Notes under the pieces: model-generated
What the model saw: only the letters and a program-made list of their open reading frames with translations
What the model was told of the DNA's origin: nothing
The model's database searches: none
Part shown: piece after piece, positions 56,429-64,000 of the stretch
Layout of the letters: the number at the start of each line of letters is the position of its first letter
How positions within the stretch are numbered: the stretch's first letter is position 1
Assembly: GCF_963662255.1 (NCBI RefSeq)
Contig: NC_085047.1
Location: 91,322,259-91,386,258 of the forward strand
Length of the DNA: 64,000 bases
Direction: 5' to 3'
Source of the DNA: Cinclus cinclus
Lineage: Eukaryota > Chordata > Aves > Passeriformes > Cinclidae
Program-made: the position numbers and the translations under genes

Positions 56429-59400
56429 CAGACACTACTGAACTGCTTCCAATAAGAATGGGAAAAAATGCCTAAAATATACCCCAAAAATTAAAAGTCT
56501 GAGGAAATGTGAGGCACAAAAATACCATATGAGTTGTCCAAGTTAACACAGGAAGACTGAATAAGTAAGAAGTACTGTACACAAAAAAAAAAAAGTTCCG
56601 CCAAATTCTCATTAAATGTTCAATCCTACAATCTTAAATATGGAATTTATGTGGGATTCAAATATGTCCTAATTTTAGAGTTTTTGACTAACATCTCTAA
56701 ATAGTCACAGTTCCTTCACTCCCACGAATGATAACTTTGCATTTGCTGGTTGTCTCCTTTGTTTTTTCCTCCACCCTGTGGCTTGCAGTGACAATGTGGT
56801 AATTCACGAATGAGTGGGTGACATAAAAATGTCACTGTTAATCCTTACTGGTATTGATGCAAAAGGTCTATTTATGTTTGCTGGCTAAACCCTGCATCTA
56901 ACAGAAGGCATTTATTAGTCTGTTGTTAGAATAATTGTTTCTTTAATGTCATGTGATGTTATATATCTGATTATGCACAGAAGCAGAAAAGACAGCTGAT
57001 GGAATTATAGTGCAAATTGCAGTCTCATAGGGAGATAATAAAAAAATCTTAGGGCTTTTTTTTCCCTGATAATTGCTCTGTATTACACTAATTTATGTCC
57101 ATTGCTTCTACTTCATTCCAGAGCTACGATTAACTAAAACTTCCTCATATTTGACCTTAGGTACACTTTGTTCATGTCAAGTGCAGGAATAAATTTGGGG
57201 CAGGTGTCTATCAGACAATTGTATTTTATCAGCAGCAGTATCAGTATCTTGATTGAGCGGGATCTACAGGACTGATGTGGTCATCGAGAAGTTAAATTAC
57301 TGTATCAGTTACTCTTTTTATTCTTTCTAAAGCCAAAGGAGGAAACAAGGGCTTTCTGAGAGGATAAGTACATTCAAGCCAACATAAATTGTTATGGTAA
57401 TTATGCAATAGAGAGACAGAGTTCTCCATGATTTGCATACCACAAGCTATGTCACATGAAATTAAGGCATTGCAGACCAATTGTTAGTCCACAGATTAGA
57501 GCGTAAATTCAAGACGTTACTCCAATCAACTTTTATTTCTTTTGTTATGTTCTGGTAATTGGCTTCAAAAGACCCACACGAATGTACAAGCCCTGCACCA
57601 CTGTGTGAATAACCAGCTCTGCCACAGAATGCTCTGTGCCTCAAAGCTTAAGAACTGCTGCTCTGGGGTAAAAAGTGTTTCCTCATTTTGGAAACACTAA
57701 AATAGTCAATAAGCAAGTTTGGTGTTTTGGAATCCTGGTCATCAGAAAAGCTCTGAAGGAGCAAACCAGCACCTGGAGGTGACTTTGCGCACAATTTTTG
57801 ATCCTGTACTGTGGTTTGATATTATACCTATGCAGGCCCACCTGGGTAAGACATTGATTCCCCCTGTTCCACCCCATCCCACTCCCAGATATATGAACCC
57901 ACAGCCTCTTACAAGGGACCATGGAGGGTGAGGTCCTTTAGCTGCTACCGCAACTGAAAGCTGAGCTGCCATTGCCACTGGAATGAATCATGGTCTCCCT
58001 GAGGACTTTGGTGCTTGAGTTTAGTTCTGCTTCAGGGTCAAAACCAGATGAACAAGGATTTTATGAAATAACTTTTTGATTTGGACAGTGGGAAATATTT
58101 GAAAACCAAAAGCTAAAACGGGAGTTGGTTCTTACTTTTTTTCTCCAAGGGACATGGTTCGTACTCATTTCCTCGAAAGGTATTGGGAAGGTTGCAGGCA
58201 AGGATATAGAGTCTGTTCTTTTGGGGGGAGGGTGGGGCAACAGGCTGTTGGGTCTTCTATTACTAGCTAAATTAATTTTCTATATTAATATCTCTGCAGT
58301 AGTTCTTATTGGATCTCTTTTCAGATCTATTCCTTTTTCCTCTTCTAAGAGTTCTACAGATGTGTTTCCTCACTTCATATTACAGTCTAACCTGTTAGGC
58401 TCTCTGTACAAATAGTTAATGATGTTCACACCAGGAAGCTTCCAGGAGCAGAGGAATATAACACTTTGCAGCACACAAGACTGGTCATCTGCAGCATTCT
58501 TTGCAAACTATTCAGCAGTCATTAAAGTGGATGGAAAAAAAGTGACACTGACAAACAGAAGAGATGACTTAAGAAGAAACCTAACACCTTCCTAGTTTTT
58601 ACTCTGAGTGTTATATCAAGCTGCAGTTCTCCCATTCTTAATTGCCAAAGAATGGGAACTTAAACTCCAAACCCATCAAGCTACCTCTGCTCATGTAAGG
58701 GTTAAAAGAAACAGTGGCCAGAAAGCAAGCAATAGAAATTTGCACTGAACTAACCAAGTCCTCCTTAACAAATTTTTTGTGGGTTTGACCAAAAAAAAAA
58801 AGCAACAAAAAACCAACCAGAAGTACTGAGAAGTTTAAGAGAACAACATAATAACAGCTCCCTTTAAAATAATTTAGATAAACTAGCACAACTGGCTCCT
58901 GCTTTACCAGAAAAAGAATAATAACAATAATGGTCAGTGCTCCTTTTCCTGCCAAGGTTTCTAGATTGTTGTAGCCCCTAAATGCCAGCTTGAATTTAAG
59001 AACTTGATTTTATTTTTTTTAAATCACCATGGAAAGTATTCAATTTTTCAGCACTTTTGTATTTGCAACAGTTTTTCTGTATTTGTTTTCTGTCATTCTA
59101 TGAGTTTGGTACTTATAAAGGGTCAGAGCTGGAGCTGGTACTGCTCAGGAAGACTCTGTCATTCTGCATTTAAATAATTTATATAAAAATTTTCCAAGCT
59201 GGACATGGGGATTTCCTCATACTATTTAATGAAAGATACATGGCTAAATCTTCTTTCCTGTTCTAAAAGTCTCAAATTAATTTTTTCTACAGGATCTCAA
59301 CCTCCCAAATACATTTGCAGTTTAAGCTGTTCTCCTTATAACCTTTGTTTGGACTCCAGAAAGTCCCTTCCCATCCACTTTCCTCAGCCTTTCAGTTCTG

Positions 59401-62400
59401 CTGCTGTTCAGCAGCAGTGACTGTCAAGCTGGGATAGCAGCACAAGAGGCAGGAACTTCAACTGGTGATTCAGTGTTCTTAGGAATAGGCTGTGTACTGA
59501 AACCAATTCAAAACCAGAGCACTTACTCAGAAAAAAAGGAATTATGCCAGCAGTAACCCATATTGACGTGGTTGCATCTGGATGACACTTTCATCTGTCT
59601 TCACATTATTTATCTTTCTGGACTTTCTTGGTAGGGACAAGCCCTGGGAATTTGAGGCTGGTTTGTTGACATAATGAGAAACAATGATGCTGTAAATTTA
59701 CAGGAACTGGGAGGAGAGAAAAAAGACAAACTTTGAGCAATCCTCAGTCTAAAGCCATAGATTTCTCTGGCACTGTTTAGAACATGCCTACCAACTACTC
59801 AAGGCCTCTGCTTCTTAGTGTAAGGGATACATACTCCATGCCCCCAGACAAACTGGCTTTTCATCTAAACTCAAAGGGTCTACGCAGAGAAAAAGGTATT
59901 GCAGCATTATGAGCCCCGGAGAAAGGTGATGGATTCTTATAGCCCAGGAACAGACTTCTTAGAGTTATACAACCAGAGTACAGGTGAAATACATGAGCTC
60001 CCAGGTGCTGCACACTGAGCTCTGTCCTACTCACACTGGGTGAGAGACCTCAATCTCTTCCAAGTACTGGAATGAAGCACCAACTGAAACTGCTTGTCTT
60101 GACCAAAAATAACTCTACCAAAAGTAAAAAGTGAGCAGTTTCTGCCAGGTGAGAATTGTTTCACAGGTTCTCATCTGAGAGACAGAGATGGGGCAAAGCT
60201 AACTCCAGTGGAGAAGGGCCAGGCTTCTCCTTTTGGCAGTGGCACACTGCTGGTAACTCTCAAATGTGCTGTACGGGTACACTCCCATGATTGCATGTGT
60301 CCTTGGTGCATCCTGAACACCACATAATGCAGTTTGGTTTAAACCTGTTTTACTGTCATTCCCTGGCTAATGGCAGTTATTTTCTTTGTGGTTTCCAAGG
60401 TTCCCTTTATGCCAGAATTCACACAGATGTATTTTGCAATTACAATTTCTGTGCCTTAATTTTTTTATCTTACTTACGCTAATACATTTTTCATCTAGCC
60501 CAGCTTTTCCTGCCTGTGAGGATTTCTGTCTTCTTCCCAAGATAAGTGAAGCATCACCTCTCCTGAGACCAGCAAATGCTTCCAAATGCAGTACTTGGCA
60601 AATGGCAACTCACAGAGGAGTGACCTGATGAAAAAATTACTGTGCAACTGAATATGCAGATGAAGGGGTTGGTCTCTTAAGTGTGCTCAGAGAGAATGAG
60701 TACAAGGAGACCAGCCAAGTCAGAACAAAATGGAATGAAGATATCCTAACCACTTAAATATGATTGCTTGTAAATGACAATGGAGTCTCACTAGCCAGAA
60801 CCTGCTGTACCAGAAGACTGGTTTAGCTGAATACGAGACCCCTGCTGTGCAGGGCTGTTGCCATCAGAATTTCAGTGCTGTGTTTTATAGTTACTGTGTC
60901 TTTGCTTTGTCCTATGCCAAAAGACTTTTTTTTTTTATCAATGGAGTACATAGTGTATGCAGAAAGCAAGCAAACACTATATTGCAGCAGTACATCCTTT
61001 CAAATAATGACATAGTGCCAAAATACTCCAATTGGAAAGTTTCCACTGAGTTATTTGTGAAGATGAGGCTTTATCCTTACAGGTTCACTTATGCCTCACA
61101 CACCTTACAGTCCCATCTTCCATCAGAGTAATATAAATATGCCTCTGCAGATGGATTCTTTTTCCTATAAATAAGCACTACCACCTGAAGATGGTTAAGC
61201 CATTACAAGGCAGTACAGTTCATGTGCAGATAAGGTTTTAGAGCTCAGACATCCTTCCCTTAGGAGTAGGAATCTTGTGGTTTTGGCAGAAATGTTTTTT
61301 CCCTTCTCTGTATTATCAGCAGCAAATAGCTGTTTGATAATGGCTTTGCAAATACAGCAAATACAACTTTTAGGAAGATCAAGAAGATGTAACCTGAAGC
61401 ATAAATTGAAAATCAGGCAGAAAGTGATTTGAAAATTTGGGGTGAAATTGAAGGGTAAACAACAGAGCTACACCTGGGCTACCAATAAAGGCAACACTCA
61501 TAATTTCCCAGCAGAATCACTCAAAGCATGAACTCAAGGTGCCCAGTCCCTTCGCTCTTAGAAGTGGGAGGCTGGTGCAGCAATAGCTGACCCAGAGGGA
61601 GGGAGAGAGGAGAGCTCCTTCCTCTGGAATTCCCTCTGGGTCAAGGTGGCATCTCAGTTGCCACACACAGACAGGGAAGGGAGTCACAGAAATCAGTGTT
61701 CTAATGTCTTCCTTAAATCCATCTATACAGGAAATCTAAATGGGTTATGCTGTCAGTAAGAATTTATGCTTATTTTAGCATCCATCTGGAGGTCTCTCTC
61801 TCACCAGATTAAAGTCGTTTCAGAACAAGAGGTTTTATTTTCTTCCATTGGCTCAAGACTTCTCCATCTGTGCACAGTGTAGGCTGGGAGTCCCCAGTGG
61901 ATTAATATTCTCTGAGTCCTGCCAGCAAACCAGGACTGGGGCTGCTCAGGACACTCACCAGGAGATGGGCAGCAGGGCCTGCAACTCCTGTCTCCCTATG
62001 GCTGTTTGCATCCTCCACCTGTTCTCTCCTCTTCCTACCTGGAAAGCAGTTTACATGCACAAATGTAAGATTATTTCTCAGAGAAGTTTCAGTTTCAGCT
62101 GCTTTTGTGATTTGATGCTGGACTATGATTGTCTATTAAGAGAAAAAAAAAATCTTAAGAAAACAGTTTGTTTAACTTCTGCATTTTTTTCAAAATGAAG
62201 TGGATTTCTTTGGACCTTTCTGACTTGGTAGTTCCTTTAAATGTACTTTCTGTTATGTTTCATATGTATGGTAATGCTCTAGGCAGAAAAAATAATGCAT
62301 TTTAGTCAAATCAAATATTTCATTTACCCTGAAATTGTTTTTCTCAAACCTTTTAATTTCACCAGCCATTTCTGAAAGGTTTCAGTTTCGATGCAACTCA

Positions 62401-64000
62401 AAATTATTTTTCCCTGTTATTTCTTTCTGAACTACCTGTGATTCAAAATATCCATTATTTTCATTATCCCATTTCCAGGTAACATGAATAACCAGGATCT
62501 GGTTTCAGAGAAAGATACTTTCCTTGTTGATCATTTTATGCAGAAATTCTTAACTTTCTCGTAAAATAAATGGAAATATTTGAGATCCCTCATCTTAGTA
62601 ATAGCTAGAACATACTGTCTGGGATAAGTTCTGTACAAACTATGGCTCTTACATGTTATCTGAAGCTGAGCCAGAAAGTAAAAGGACATGAGAGGAGATG
62701 AGGCATCTTAAGAAATGCATTCATTTCAGATCTGGCTTCAGAGCATTTTCACTGTCTGTCAAAGAGTATTGGAATTTATCTTTCAGAAATCCTCAGACAA
62801 ATTTTAGACGTTCAGATTCATGGCATTCTATGTGGATATAATATTTAGCTTATTTAATTTTTTTTCTATTAACTCAGTCCTTGTTACTGTGCGGGTCTGA
62901 CTCTCCAGTCCTTCCAGCTATTTTTAAAAAATCTGTTAATCAGAGATGACATTGATATCTTCCTCACATGGTTCCTTTCTCTCATAAAATTCCTTTCTAT
63001 GGGCCACACTTCAAGCACACTTCCCCAGGAGCTGGATTTGTTCTCTGCTAGTTTAAAAGACCTTTATTTTGTGCAAAGGAATTTGTAGAACTACAACTTT
63101 GGATGCCAGCATGTATATTGTAGGCACTGGGGCTACTTACGTGAGAGCACTGGCAAAGCATTCTTATTCTGGAATATGGCACATTTTAAAAAGAAGAGTT
63201 TATGAACAAGGCAATGGTAAAATAAAAACTTCACCTATACCCATTACACCCAAATACCTAACATGAAATAATTTAAAAGGGATTGTTATCTAAAAGAGTT
63301 TTATATCTGGAAGTGATTTTTAAAACAAGCACACATCACAGACTTAAAAAAAGGCTAAAAAAAAGTAGACAGATGGTCAGTTATCAAATTAGATGCAATC
63401 AAGATATGGAAAGATAATTTATCATATTTCTTCTTCCCAACTTTTCATATAGACACTGGACTTGGCAAGCTCTTTATCTGCTCTGATGAGTGTCTACAAT
63501 AGAGCTGAGAGTTTTGAACACTGCTAGACCCAGCAGATCTAGTTTTTGCAGGCTTAGTCCTACCAGCTGCTCTCCCTGAGGTGCTGGGTGCTTTGGCCTC
63601 ACTTGTTCATTTACACTTCCTGTGCCCATGATTTCACAGTGCAATAAGTCCAGCATTAGGGCTCTGAGGTCAAAATCACTGCAGCCACACCATGTAAAGT
63701 GCTGACTTACACCAAGCCCTTGCTGATGAGTCAAGTTTTCACTGTTAATCTGTTGTGCTGGCAGGGTTGGGTTTTTTTCTGTAGGAGCTTTAGTATCATG
63801 TTTGTGCTGCTCAAGCTTTATGCTGGATCACCCATCATCTCCTGTGGCCAGCCTAGGGACTCACAAATCCCGTGTGACCCTCTTCCTGACCCCATGGGGC
63901 TAGGATCTTGTGTCTTTGCCTGATCCACATTATCTCTGGTCTGTCATGTTCAGCACCAGATTCTGACACCCTGTTTTCTGCTGCATGTGTACAGCTCAAG

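Larger units (their letters stand above)
50541..64000. other. Intergenic sequence, no gene recognised
   Basis: About 13.4 kb of mainly A+T-rich unique sequence. No coding exon, RNA gene, CR1 or LTR was recognised. Two perfect short palindromes are listed separately (55749-55770 and 56407-56428). The stretch at about 56700-57130 looks like a candidate conserved noncoding element. Open frames here are short and lack recognisable domains. Confidence 0.55.

Noticed and set aside
58638..58955. 105-codon minus-strand frame with hydrophobic translation
   Set aside because: Hydrophobicity comes from T-rich sequence including a poly-T run; no signal-peptide logic or relatives recognised.
1..64000. 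tRNA, rRNA, CRISPR arrays and bacterial-type operons
   Set aside because: Scanned by eye for tRNA B-box-like sequence and regular spaced repeats; none found, and the sequence is clearly vertebrate.

Overview
The window reads as vertebrate nuclear DNA, almost certainly from a bird and perhaps a songbird. Many truncated CR1-type LINE 3' ends are present, several finishing in the avian CR1 signature (a tail related to ATTCTATG). There is one CpG island, and genes have long introns. All family and ortholog names are recognised by eye; no database search was possible.

Layout. 1-21.5 kb holds no recognisable gene: unique sequence, six CR1 fragments, and a few stretches that look like candidate conserved noncoding DNA. 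23.7-45.35 kb (minus strand) is SEPTIN10, a SEPT6-group septin. Nine coding exons could be placed to the base, and their phases join into a 422-codon frame before the unresolved last few codons. 45.35-45.70 kb is a 346-bp GC-rich bidirectional promoter. 45.70-47.21 kb (plus strand) is SOWAHC, a single-exon gene with an N-terminal SOWAH domain and ankyrin repeats, followed by a 3' UTR that probably runs to about 50.5 kb. 50.6-64 kb again holds no recognisable gene. As I recall, SEPTIN10 and SOWAHC are also head-to-head neighbours in human (2q13), which supports calling this the SEPTIN10 ortholog rather than another SEPT6-group paralog.

How the genes relate. Septin-10 is a GTP-binding subunit of septin filaments; SOWAHC is a poorly characterised ankyrin protein. 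They share a promoter region but no known pathway.

Most unusual points: the septin-10 G3 motif has Lys where the family usually has Asp; septin intron 8 uses a GC-AG splice pair supported by gapless homology across the junction; the end of the septin frame is ambiguous (an 80-bp mini-intron or read-through); SOWAHC has a Met-Gly-stop upstream ORF 8 nt before its start codon; intron 7 carries a strong G-quadruplex motif joined to a (GT)n run; and a probable solo LTR sits in intron 1. I found no CRISPR array, tRNA, rRNA, operon-like system or evidence of a wholly new biological system.
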